A stretch of 64,000 nucleotides of DNA from NCBI RefSeq assembly GCF_002205895.1, contig NZ_NJDE01000001.1, positions 124,001 to 188,000 on the forward strand. The letters run 5' to 3'. Positions 57,091 through 64,000 of the stretch are shown here, piece after piece (within the stretch, counting starts at the first letter, position 1; each line of letters opens with the position of its first letter). The translations under genes were made by a program, and so were the position numbers. This DNA comes from Saccharibacillus sp. O23. GTDB taxonomy: Bacteria; Bacillota; Bacilli; Paenibacillales; Paenibacillaceae. The notes beneath the pieces are model-generated. The model did no database searches and was not told the origin of the DNA. It saw nothing but the letters and a program-made list of their open reading frames with translations.

Positions 57091-58307
57091 ACGGCGTAAC
57101 CTCCTTTCAGACGCGACGAGATAGCTCTGGGAACAGCAGCCATTACGACGAATGTATTAACCATCCAGTAAATGGCCGGGTACCAAGCTGCCCAGAAATA
57201 ATACTTCAACACACGGTTATTATTGGATTCGATCAAAAGCGCGATCAACAATTGAATCAAGCTAATGAATACCAACGCAAACGAAGTAAGCGTAAACCAG
57301 ATGAGCATATCCGCCGCGCTGTCGGCCGTAACCAGCAGCAATAGCGTAACGAAAAGCCAACTGAATGCCCAAAAGATGCTAATCCATTGTTCGAGATAAA
57401 TCAGCCACATTCTGCGTTGTTTCCAGCTGAACAAGATTTTCCAATGGCGAAGAATGACTTCTTGGCCGCCCTGCGCCCAACGGACGCGCTGTTTCCAAAT
57501 GCCGGATAGGGTTTCCGGCACAAGCATCCAACAAATGGCCTGCGGTTCATAGCGAACGTCCCAAAAGCGCTTTTGGAGTTTCCAACTGACCGCAATGTCT
57601 TCAGTGATCATATCGCGATCCCATAAACCGACATCCACAAGCGCTTTTTTGCGGAAAGCGACCACGACTCCGGAGACCGTCATGACTTTTCCGAGAAGTC
57701 TTTGCGTCCGCTTGATCGCTCCGATAATCGAAGCGTATTCCACCAGCTGCATTCGGCTGAGGAGATTGTTTCGGTTACGGATCGCCGGATTGCCGGTTAC
57801 GGCACCGAGTCTTTCGCCGCCCTTAAAGAAATGACGAATCAAATAATAGGGAGCCGTATCGGCAAGGAGGGCGTCGGAGTCGACGCAGATGAGGTATTCG
57901 GACCTGGAGGCGAATAATCCGACTTGCAAAGCATTGGCTTTGCCGCGGTTTTCATGCAGTTGAATAGATCTGACAATCTCGTATTCTTCCGACAATCTTT
58001 TGATGATTTCCCCGGTTCCGTCTTTCGAACCGTCATTGATCAAAATAATCTCTTTCTTGGGATAAGAAAGCCCGTTCAGGTTGCGTACGGTTTCTTCGAT
58101 CGTCTCTTCTTCGTTATAACACGGAACCAATATGCTGATCATCGGCCAATCGATTTCCTCGATGTTCAAAACATTGCTTTTGGATTCTTTCGTTCTAAGG
58201 AATAGAAGAGAACCGGCCATCCAAAAAAGAGCCATAACAAACGGATACCAAAAAACAAATGCCGTTACAAGTTCATAAGGCCCAGAAAATAAATCTGGAA
58301 ATCCCAA
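57048..58307 (-). CDS. pgaC: Poly-N-acetylglucosamine synthase PgaC/IcaA-like glycosyltransferase
   Basis: A 419-residue family 2 glycosyltransferase. A membrane helix lies at about residues 10-32. The catalytic domain has ISILVPCYNEEETIEETVRN, LINDGSKDGT, the metal-binding CVDSDALLAD, catalytic TEDIAVSWKLQ and product-binding QRVRWAQGG. Three or four C-terminal membrane helices form the export channel. The enzyme polymerises N-acetylglucosamine or a similar sugar from UDP-sugar into a beta-linked exopolysaccharide used in biofilms. No deacetylase (PgaB/IcaB) gene is beside it. The AT-rich upstream region carries no clear riboswitch. Confidence 0.9.
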   Translation of the reverse strand: MGFPDLFSGPYELVTAFVFWYPFVMALFWMAGSLLFLRTKESKSNVLNIEEIDWPMISILVPCYNEEETIEETVRNLNGLSYPKKEIILINDGSKDGTGEIIKRLSEEYEIVRSIQLHENRGKANALQVGLFASRSEYLICVDSDALLADTAPYYLIRHFFKGGERLGAVTGNPAIRNRNNLLSRMQLVEYASIIGAIKRTQRLLGKVMTVSGVVVAFRKKALVDVGLWDRDMITEDIAVSWKLQKRFWDVRYEPQAICWMLVPETLSGIWKQRVRWAQGGQEVILRHWKILFSWKQRRMWLIYLEQWISIFWAFSWLFVTLLLLVTADSAADMLIWFTLTSFALVFISLIQLLIALLIESNNNRVLKYYFWAAWYPAIYWMVNTFVVMAAVPRAISSRLKGGYAVWNSPDRGMKKKAS

Positions 58308-58591
58308 TTCTTTCCCTCCTACTATCCTCTATAGGTGTTAATTTGTGACTTTGTAACTATACATAAAAAATTAATAAAACGTCAATTTATTTTTCGTCAA
58401 AAAGACCAACTTTTCGACGAGAACTTTTCGCCTGTTTTTGCACCTGCTTTTAAAGACTGCTTGAACAATTCGCACTTGATGTACGGCTTACTTGGCTGAC
58501 CCGTTTTGCAAAGTAAAACGCTTTCTGTTATATTCGCGGCAGAACGGCTTATCCGGTTCAAAGCTTGTCCATATGCAAAGGAGCTGCATTC
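58308..58591. other. Divergent intergenic region
   Basis: No gene. An AT-rich stretch at about 58,335-58,400 (ATAAAAAATTAATAAAACG) lies upstream of pgaC and likely holds its promoter. TTTCGTCAAAAA and TTTTCGACGAGAAAA-like fragments repeat loosely around 58,393-58,430. Nothing else is recognised. Confidence 0.4.
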
Positions 58592-59800
58592 ATGACCACT
58601 TTCCGTATCATGCAAAGCCAAGAACTCGCCGAAGCCGCACGGCTGGCGGACACCGTATTCCGCGGCGACAAGAAGCCTTCGATGGCCGAGATGTTCCCGC
58701 GCCTCTTCGCGCCGGAAACCGTCCATTCCTACGGCGCTTTCGCCGAAGACGGCAGCCTCGCCGCCTTCATGGGGCTCGCCCCTTCGACGCTGCGCGTCGG
58801 CGGCGCGGCAAGCCTCCGCGCCTTCTCGCTCGGCTCGGTCTGCACCGCGCCCGAGCAGCGCGGCGCCGGCCTGGCCGGCCGGCTGCTGGAGCATTGCATC
58901 GCTCATGCCAGAGCCGCCGAAGCGCCGCTGCTCTTCGTCTCGGGCGGCCGCTCGCTGTATACGCGAGCGGGCAGCGCGTCCTTCGGCCGCGCCCTGCACG
59001 CCGTGCTGCGCCCCGGCGTGCCCGCGGCGGGGCAGACCGCCGCGTTCCCGGCCCCGGGTTCGGCCGGGAACCCCGATCTCCCGAGCGTCCTCGAGGCTCG
59101 GGAAGCCCTGCTTCCGGTCCGGCTGCGCGAAGCCGGACCGGAAGACCTGGAGCGCCTGCATGAGCTGCACGATGCGGGCGGCACGATCTTCGAGGACAGC
59201 GCCGCGGGCCTCGGCGAACAGCTGCGCGCCGCTTCGTACAGCGGCGTGCTGGGCCTCTCTCCGCGCGTAATCCTAGCGGAAGTCGGACGCGAGATTCTGG
59301 CTTATGCCGCGATCGGCATCCCGGAGCTCGCGGCCGCTGCGGACGGCGGCAGCGAAGCCGCCGCTTTCGACGGAGAGCCGCCGACCGTGATCGGATACGG
59401 CGGCGAAGCGGCCTACGTCGCCCGGCTCTTGGCCGACCTGCTCGGCTACTGCGAGCTGCCGGAGCTTCATATCCGTATCCCGTGGCAGGAATACGAACTT
59501 CAATTGCAGCTTCGGCAGGCGGGCGTCATGCTCGAAGAAGAACCGAACGCCGGCACCGTGCTCGTGACCGACGTGCGCATGCTGCTCGACCAAGCGAGCG
59601 GACTGTGGCCGCTCCCGTGGCAGGAAGCGCTGCGCGTCGACGAAGAAGGGCGCGTGTTCGCCGCTTCCAGCGATCGCGAACTGAGCCGGGAACAATGGTA
59701 TTCCCTGCTCTTCTCTCCCGAGCGGCCGCAGGGAGCCGATCTGCCGGGCTGGTTCTCGCCGATCCCGCTGCCGTACCTGTACGGGCTGCATTACGTTTAA
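58592..59800 (+). CDS. GNAT family N-acetyltransferase (Eis-like)
   Basis: A 402-residue acetyltransferase. The N-terminal GNAT domain (about residues 1-140) has SLGSVCTAPEQRGAGLAGRL (acetyl-CoA-binding RGxG) and LFVSGGRSLYTRAG. A second GNAT-like half (about 160-300) and a C-terminal region follow, as in enhanced-intracellular-survival-like proteins of about 400 residues. The start ATG 58,592 has AAAGGAG at 8 bases; a longer frame begins earlier without such a site. Substrate unknown; amines or aminoglycosides are possible for this type. Very GC-rich third positions in the middle. Confidence 0.82.
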   Translation: MTTFRIMQSQELAEAARLADTVFRGDKKPSMAEMFPRLFAPETVHSYGAFAEDGSLAAFMGLAPSTLRVGGAASLRAFSLGSVCTAPEQRGAGLAGRLLEHCIAHARAAEAPLLFVSGGRSLYTRAGSASFGRALHAVLRPGVPAAGQTAAFPAPGSAGNPDLPSVLEAREALLPVRLREAGPEDLERLHELHDAGGTIFEDSAAGLGEQLRAASYSGVLGLSPRVILAEVGREILAYAAIGIPELAAAADGGSEAAAFDGEPPTVIGYGGEAAYVARLLADLLGYCELPELHIRIPWQEYELQLQLRQAGVMLEEEPNAGTVLVTDVRMLLDQASGLWPLPWQEALRVDEEGRVFAASSDRELSREQWYSLLFSPERPQGADLPGWFSPIPLPYLYGLHYV

Positions 59801-60128
59801 TGGCCTGATCGCCGAACCGCGGGTTCCGCGAATCCGTTTTCCTTTCCGCGCTCCGGGTAATAGGTATATGATGAAATAGAAGACCGCTCCCGTCGGACGA
59901 TCGGCGGGCGTACGCGGCAATCGAGAGGCAGGCGGCCTTCCGCTCTGCCTCTTTCGCGCCTCGCGATCGCGTTTCGCCTATCTTCGCAGCGATATTCCGC
60001 CCGACGCCGGAGAGTCCCCGTGTTTCGTTGCGCCTTCATCCTTCCGCCCCGCGCGGCCCGATCTTCGGCGCGGCTCCGCTTTGAGCCTCGGCGGCCGCCG
60101 GGCGGCCCGAAAGAGAGTTGAAGCAGAT
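59801..60128 (+). promoter_or_regulatory. Leader region of the ABC exporter operon
   Basis: No gene is supported. A candidate promoter (TTTCCG, 18 bases, TATGAT at about 59,867) is followed by a leader of about 250 nt. It contains GAGGCAGGCGG/CCGCTCTGCCTC (59,927-59,952), a terminator-like hairpin followed by TTTCGCG. Comparable leaders with attenuators precede the bmrCD exporter genes in Bacillus, so drug-responsive attenuation is a reasonable guess. Confidence 0.4.
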
Positions 60129-61880
60129 TTGAAAGGCAAAGAATTGCTCAAAGATTACGTAACGGCGCATATTCCCGGCTATCTGCTCGCGGTTCTGTTG
60201 ATCATCGTCGCCAACGTCGTGCAGTCGGCGCTGCCGCTCGTGCTCGGGCATTTTACCGACGATCTGCGGGCCGGTTCGTTGAACTACGGTTCCGTGACGG
60301 AATTCGCGCTGCTGCTGCTGGGCATCGGCGTGACTTACGGCCTGCTGTTCGGACTCGGACAGTATCAGGTCATGCGCCTCGGCCGACGTTTCGAATTCGA
60401 AGTGCGGCAGAAATTATTCGGCAAATTTTCCACCCTGAGCGAACACTTTTTTTCCAAACAAGGCACAGGGAAACTGCTCAGCTACGTCACGAACGACGTC
60501 CAGTCCGTGCGGGAGTCGATCTCGAACGGCGTCACGCAGACGACCAACGCCGTGGTGCTGCTGGTCTCCTGTATTTTCATGATGCTGATCGGAAACATTC
60601 CGCTGTCGCTGATCCTGATCTGCATCAGCCCGCTCGTCTTGATTCCGCTGATCATCGTCCGCATCGGTCCTCAAGTACGCAAGCGTTCGATGAACGTGCA
60701 GGAATCGCTGGCCGGAATGACCGAATCGGCGGAAGAACAGTTCGGCGGCATCCGCGTGACCAAGACGTTCGGAACGGAAGACATCGCGGGCGAGCGGTTC
60801 GGAGAAAAAGTCGACGCCATTCGCGGCGCCCAACTGTTCCTCGTCCGGCTGTCGTCGCTGTTCCAAGCGTCGATCCCGTTTCTCGGCGCGCTGTCGCTGG
60901 TGCTTGCGCTGCTCGTCGGCGGCTCGCAGACGCTGAACGGCACGATCACGATCGGCAGCTTCGTTTCGCTCACGCTGTACATGCGGATTATCGTCGGTCC
61001 GCTTCAGCAGATCGGCAACGTGATCAACATGATGCAGCGTTCCGGCGCTTCGCTCGAACGGGTCAATCGTCTGATGAACGAAGAACCGGACGTGCAGGAC
61101 GAAGAAAACGCCCGGAAATTGGATCAGCCCAAAGAAATCCGTTTCGAACATCTGACGTTCGCCTATCCGGGCAGCCGCGAGCCGGCGCTGCGCGATATCG
61201 ATCTGGTCATTCCGCCGGGGCGCACGATCGGGATCGTCGGCCGGACCGGCAGCGGCAAGACGACGCTCGTCAAACTGCTGCTGCGCATCTACGAACCGCC
61301 GCGCGGCTCGCTGTTCTTCGGACGTACGGATATCCGCGACCTCTCGCTGGAGAGCCTGCGCGAGAATCTGGCTTACGTACCGCAGGACGGCTTCCTGTTC
61401 AGCACGACCATTCGCGACAACATCGCGTTCAGCGATCGCGAAGCGCCGCTGGAGAAGGTCGAGAGCGGCGCCAAGCGAGCCTTGATCTACGACAATATCG
61501 CGCATTTCCCCGAAGGGTTCGAGACCAAGCTCGGCGAACGCGGCGTCACGCTGTCGGGCGGACAGCGGCAGCGCACGAGCCTGGCCCGCGGCCTGACCAA
61601 GAAAGCGCAGGTGCTGATTCTCGACGACAGCATGAGCGCCGTGGACGCCGTGACCGAGACCGGCATTCTGGACAATCTGGTTCGCGAACGCGGCAGCAAA
61701 ACGACGATTCTGATCTCGCACCGCATCAGCGCGGTCAAACATGCGGACGAAATCGTCGTCTTAAGCGAAGGACGGATCGTTCAGCGCGGCACGCACGAAG
61801 AGCTTCTGCGGCGCGAAGGACCGTACGCGGCTCTGCATCGGCTTCAAGAGGAGGGACTTCGCCATGACGAACTTGAATAA
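60129..61880 (+). CDS. ABC exporter half-transporter with degenerate ATPase (YheI/BmrC-like)
   Basis: About 583 residues: a six-helix transmembrane domain (about 1-300) then an ATPase domain. Walker A is GIVGRTGSGKTTL, the signature is LSGGQRQR, and Walker B is LILDDSMSAVDA, in which the catalytic Glu is replaced by Asp. This degenerate site is typical of the non-catalytic subunit of heterodimeric exporters such as BmrC/TM287. The start is uncertain: TTG 60,129 (AAGAGAG 11 bases upstream) or TTG 60,144 (AAAGG at 7 bases) are both plausible. It overlaps the next gene by 17 bases. Confidence 0.9.
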   Translation: MKGKELLKDYVTAHIPGYLLAVLLIIVANVVQSALPLVLGHFTDDLRAGSLNYGSVTEFALLLLGIGVTYGLLFGLGQYQVMRLGRRFEFEVRQKLFGKFSTLSEHFFSKQGTGKLLSYVTNDVQSVRESISNGVTQTTNAVVLLVSCIFMMLIGNIPLSLILICISPLVLIPLIIVRIGPQVRKRSMNVQESLAGMTESAEEQFGGIRVTKTFGTEDIAGERFGEKVDAIRGAQLFLVRLSSLFQASIPFLGALSLVLALLVGGSQTLNGTITIGSFVSLTLYMRIIVGPLQQIGNVINMMQRSGASLERVNRLMNEEPDVQDEENARKLDQPKEIRFEHLTFAYPGSREPALRDIDLVIPPGRTIGIVGRTGSGKTTLVKLLLRIYEPPRGSLFFGRTDIRDLSLESLRENLAYVPQDGFLFSTTIRDNIAFSDREAPLEKVESGAKRALIYDNIAHFPEGFETKLGERGVTLSGGQRQRTSLARGLTKKAQVLILDDSMSAVDAVTETGILDNLVRERGSKTTILISHRISAVKHADEIVVLSEGRIVQRGTHEELLRREGPYAALHRLQEEGLRHDELE

Positions 61881-63735
61881 ACAGCAGGAAAGGCACGGCT
61901 CGGACGCCAAGAAAGCGGAACCCGATCCGGCGCGAAGCCGAGGAAGCCTGCGCAGCCCCGAAGACAAGCCGTCCACTTCATCGACATTGAAACTGCTGCT
62001 CGGTTACGCCAGACCGCATCGGCTCGCTTTCCTCGGCGTCGCGTTCTGCGCGCTGCTCGGGATCTCCGCCGAGCTGCTTCAGCCGCTGCTCGTCCAGATC
62101 GCGATCGACGATCATCTGGCGAAAGGCGAAGGCGGCGGCGCGCTGATCAAGCTCGGGCTGCTGTATCTGGGTATCGCTTTGGTCAGTTTTTTGTTCACCT
62201 ATTTACAGAATAATCTGCTGCAGTACGCGGGACAGAGCATCGTCGCCCGTATTCGCAAAGACTTGTTCGGACGCATCTCCAAAATGTCGATGTCGTTCTT
62301 CGATCGCACGCACAGCGGCAGTCTGGTCACCAACGTCTCAAACGATACGGAAACGATCAGCCAATTCTTCACGCAGGTGCTGCTGAGCCTCGTGCGCGAC
62401 GGCATGATGTTGGTCTTGATCATCGGACTGATGTTCAGCCTCGACGTCGAATTGGCCGCTTTCTCCATGCTGATCCTGCCCGTGATCTTCGTGGTGGCCG
62501 CGATGTTCCGCTCTTACCTGCGAAGCACGTATCAGCAGGCGCGCAGCCGATTGTCCCGACTGATCGCTTTTACGGCGGAAAACTTGTCGGGGATGGGACT
62601 GATCCAATCGTTCCGTCAAGAAGACGAACAGCTAGACCGTTTCACGCAGCAGAACCGCAATTATTGGGATGCCAATCTGCGGCAGATCCGCTCCAACGTG
62701 CTGTTCAACCGGACTTTCGATATTCTGGGCAACGCCGCATTGGTGCTGATGGTCTGGCTCGGCGGCCGGGCGGTGCTCGGACAGAGCATGGAAGTCGGCG
62801 TCCTCTACGCGTTCGTCAGCTATATTCGGCAGTTCTTCCAACCGATCAATCAGATCACCATGCAGTGGAATACGTTCCAGTCGACGACCGTGGCGGTCGA
62901 ACGTATCCAGCGGGTGCTGGCGACCGAACCGGAAGTCGGCGAACCGTCCGCCGAAGAACGCGTGCCGCTTGATCCCGATGCGCTGCGCGGCGAGGTAGAC
63001 TTCCGCGACGTGGTCTTCGGTTATCGTGCGGATCGTCCGGTACTGAAGCAGTTGAACCTGCATATCGACGCGGGCGAGATGATCGGGGTCGTCGGAACGA
63101 CGGGCGCCGGCAAAAGCACGCTGATCAGCTTGATCAACCGTTTCTACGACGTGAACGAAGGTTCGATCGAGATCGACGGCATCGATATTCGGCGGATCGC
63201 TCAAAGCGATCTGCACGCGGTCGTCGGACTGATTCAGCAGGACCCTTATCTGTTCTCGGGTTCGATCATCGATAACGTAAGGCTGTTCCGGACAGACATC
63301 ACTCGCGAACAAGTCATCGAAGCCTGCCGCTTCGTCGGCGCGCATCCGATGATCATGAGACTGCCGCAGCAGTACGACACGCATCTGTCGGAACGCGGAA
63401 GCGGACTGTCGGCCGGCGAACGCCAATTGATCTCGTTCGCCCGGATCGTCGTATTCCGTCCGAAGATTCTGATTCTCGACGAAGCGACCGCCAATTTGGA
63501 TTCCGAAACGGAAAAACTGGTGCAAGAAGCGCTGACTTCCGTCTCGCGGGGACGCACCACGATCGTCATCGCTCACCGTTTGTCGACCATCATGCACGCC
63601 GACCGCATCCTCGTCATGCAAGGCGGCGAGCTGACGGAACAAGGCACGCATGCTCAACTGCTGGCAAGCGGAGGCCATTATGCCGAACTGTACCGCCATG
63701 CCCGGCAGTCGGGACGCGAACGATTGCCGAGTTAG
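61864..63735 (+). CDS. ABC exporter half-transporter with canonical ATPase (YheH/BmrD-like)
   Basis: A 623-residue subunit. After a charged N-terminus of about 45 residues come six membrane helices and an ATPase with Walker A GVVGTTGAGKSTL, signature LSAGERQL and Walker B LILDEATANLD, which keeps the catalytic Glu. With the preceding subunit it should form a multidrug-type heterodimer with one consensus and one degenerate ATP site. The LSAGE variant of the signature is known in the catalytic partners. The gene overlaps the previous stop, so stoichiometric translation is expected. Confidence 0.92.
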   Translation: MTNLNKQQERHGSDAKKAEPDPARSRGSLRSPEDKPSTSSTLKLLLGYARPHRLAFLGVAFCALLGISAELLQPLLVQIAIDDHLAKGEGGGALIKLGLLYLGIALVSFLFTYLQNNLLQYAGQSIVARIRKDLFGRISKMSMSFFDRTHSGSLVTNVSNDTETISQFFTQVLLSLVRDGMMLVLIIGLMFSLDVELAAFSMLILPVIFVVAAMFRSYLRSTYQQARSRLSRLIAFTAENLSGMGLIQSFRQEDEQLDRFTQQNRNYWDANLRQIRSNVLFNRTFDILGNAALVLMVWLGGRAVLGQSMEVGVLYAFVSYIRQFFQPINQITMQWNTFQSTTVAVERIQRVLATEPEVGEPSAEERVPLDPDALRGEVDFRDVVFGYRADRPVLKQLNLHIDAGEMIGVVGTTGAGKSTLISLINRFYDVNEGSIEIDGIDIRRIAQSDLHAVVGLIQQDPYLFSGSIIDNVRLFRTDITREQVIEACRFVGAHPMIMRLPQQYDTHLSERGSGLSAGERQLISFARIVVFRPKILILDEATANLDSETEKLVQEALTSVSRGRTTIVIAHRLSTIMHADRILVMQGGELTEQGTHAQLLASGGHYAELYRHARQSGRERLPS

Positions 63736-63805
63736 ACGCTCTTTCGCTCGCTGATCCCGTTTGTCGCGTACGCGCCGCGTATCGGATCTCCGCTGCGTTC
63801 GGCAT

Positions 63806-63858
63806 CAAAAAAAACGACCTCGACATCCACTTTCGCGTGGATGCGGAGGTCGTTTTTT
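63806..63858. terminator. Bidirectional terminator
   Basis: ACGACCTC-GACATCCAC pairs with GTGGATGC-GGAGGTCGT, flanked by an A-run on the left and T-run on the right. It ends the ABC operon and any gene entering from the right. Confidence 0.88.
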
Positions 63859-63937
63859 CGTGTCTTGCCCATATCGCAGTACGGAACTTGTCAGGTCTGG
63901 ATCCGGAAGACTCTTCGACGGGCCGAACTTCGGAACG

Positions 63938-64000
63938 TCACTCCGCGATCCGCCGAGGCACGTTCAACAAGATCTTCATCCGTTCAATGACCAGTTCCAT
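63938..64000 (-). CDS. Possible 3' end of a minus-strand gene
   Basis: A minus-strand frame is open from the right edge to TGA at 63,938-63,940 and reads MELVIERMKILLNVPRRIAE. The other two frames stop sooner and the bidirectional terminator lies about 80 bases after it. Only 20 codons are visible, so identity and reality are uncertain. Confidence 0.3.
   Translation of the reverse strand: MELVIERMKILLNVPRRIAE

Noticed and set aside
58397-59170. Minus-strand frame of 257 codons opposite the acetyltransferase
   Set aside because: Gly/Arg/Ala-rich antisense of a GC-rich gene; the plus-strand GNAT motifs are clear.
60414-61742. Minus-strand frame of 442 codons opposite the first ABC subunit
   Set aside because: It is antisense to Walker A, signature and Walker B motifs; no independent support.
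1-64000. Search for tRNA genes, rRNA, CRISPR arrays, transposases and integrases
   Set aside because: No cloverleaf with CCA-type end, no regularly spaced repeats, and no DDE/serine/tyrosine recombinase motifs were seen by eye. A tRNAscan or HMM search could still find something weak.

Overview
The window comes from a fairly GC-rich (roughly 57% by eye) Gram-positive Bacillota genome of Paenibacillaceae type, possibly Saccharibacillus or Paenibacillus. Supporting evidence: strong AGGAGG-type ribosome sites with frequent GTG/TTG starts, PBSX-type tail genes, a B-type L31 protein, DUF4179-type ECF anti-sigma proteins, a DivIVA/GpsB-like protein and an M29 aminopeptidase. No tRNA, rRNA, CRISPR array or insertion sequence was seen. 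The species is an inference.

1-493: the 5' part of a membrane-protein gene runs off the left edge, followed by the terminator of the next block. 532-14,147 (minus strand): a contractile tail and lysis cluster in PBSX (xkd) order. Read in the direction of transcription it runs: tail-completion-like protein, YqzN/YkzM-like small protein, sheath, tube, tail-assembly chaperone with a programmed -1 frameshift, tape measure, LysM hub protein, XkdQ/R/S, baseplate J (XkdT), XkdU, fibre, small proteins, holin and amidase. No capsid, portal, terminase or integrase gene is present, so the likely product is a tail-like particle (tailocin) rather than a phage. A low-GC block at about 5.58-10.16 kb starts inside xkdT and marks a module exchange.

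14.5-17.1 kb: chromosome-like genes (a lipoprotein, rpmE2, and an ECF sigma factor with its membrane partner) lie between the structural cluster and its probable regulators. 17.1-18.9 kb: an ArpU-type late regulator, a 51-codon ORF, an Xre repressor and an ImmA-type protease form a prophage switch with repeated operator-like sites. 19-25.4 kb: a secreted Ig-like (Big2) protein, a chemoreceptor, a coiled-coil membrane protein, an AIM24 protein and small ORFs.

25.4-39.5 kb (minus): a large Ter stress island. It has a VWA protein, TerB, three TerD paralogues, a two-domain TerA-like protein and TerC. A five-gene enzyme module follows (HpcH-type lyase, phosphoribosyltransferase, StiP, HAD phosphatase, ATP-grasp), then XpaC and TelA. 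This matches the Ter gene network predicted to sense stress and make a nucleoside-like metabolite. 39.6-41.7 kb: an MFS transporter and a YdjM-type membrane protein.

42-45.3 kb (plus): queCDEF, a preQ1/queuosine operon behind a preQ1-I riboswitch with a readable terminator/antiterminator pair, then a rhodanese. 45.5-46.9 kb: an Fsr-like MFS transporter. 47-54 kb (minus): three tandem ECF sigma/anti-sigma pairs with identical 17-nt gene overlaps. They share a promoter signature with the sigma gene at 16.5 kb. 54.2-58.3 kb (minus): thioredoxin-like protein, DivIVA-like protein, M29 aminopeptidase, and PgaC/PgaD-like exopolysaccharide synthase. 58.6-63.7 kb (plus): an Eis-like acetyltransferase and a heterodimeric ABC exporter with one degenerate ATPase site. 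The right edge holds a bidirectional terminator and possibly the 3' end of a minus-strand gene.
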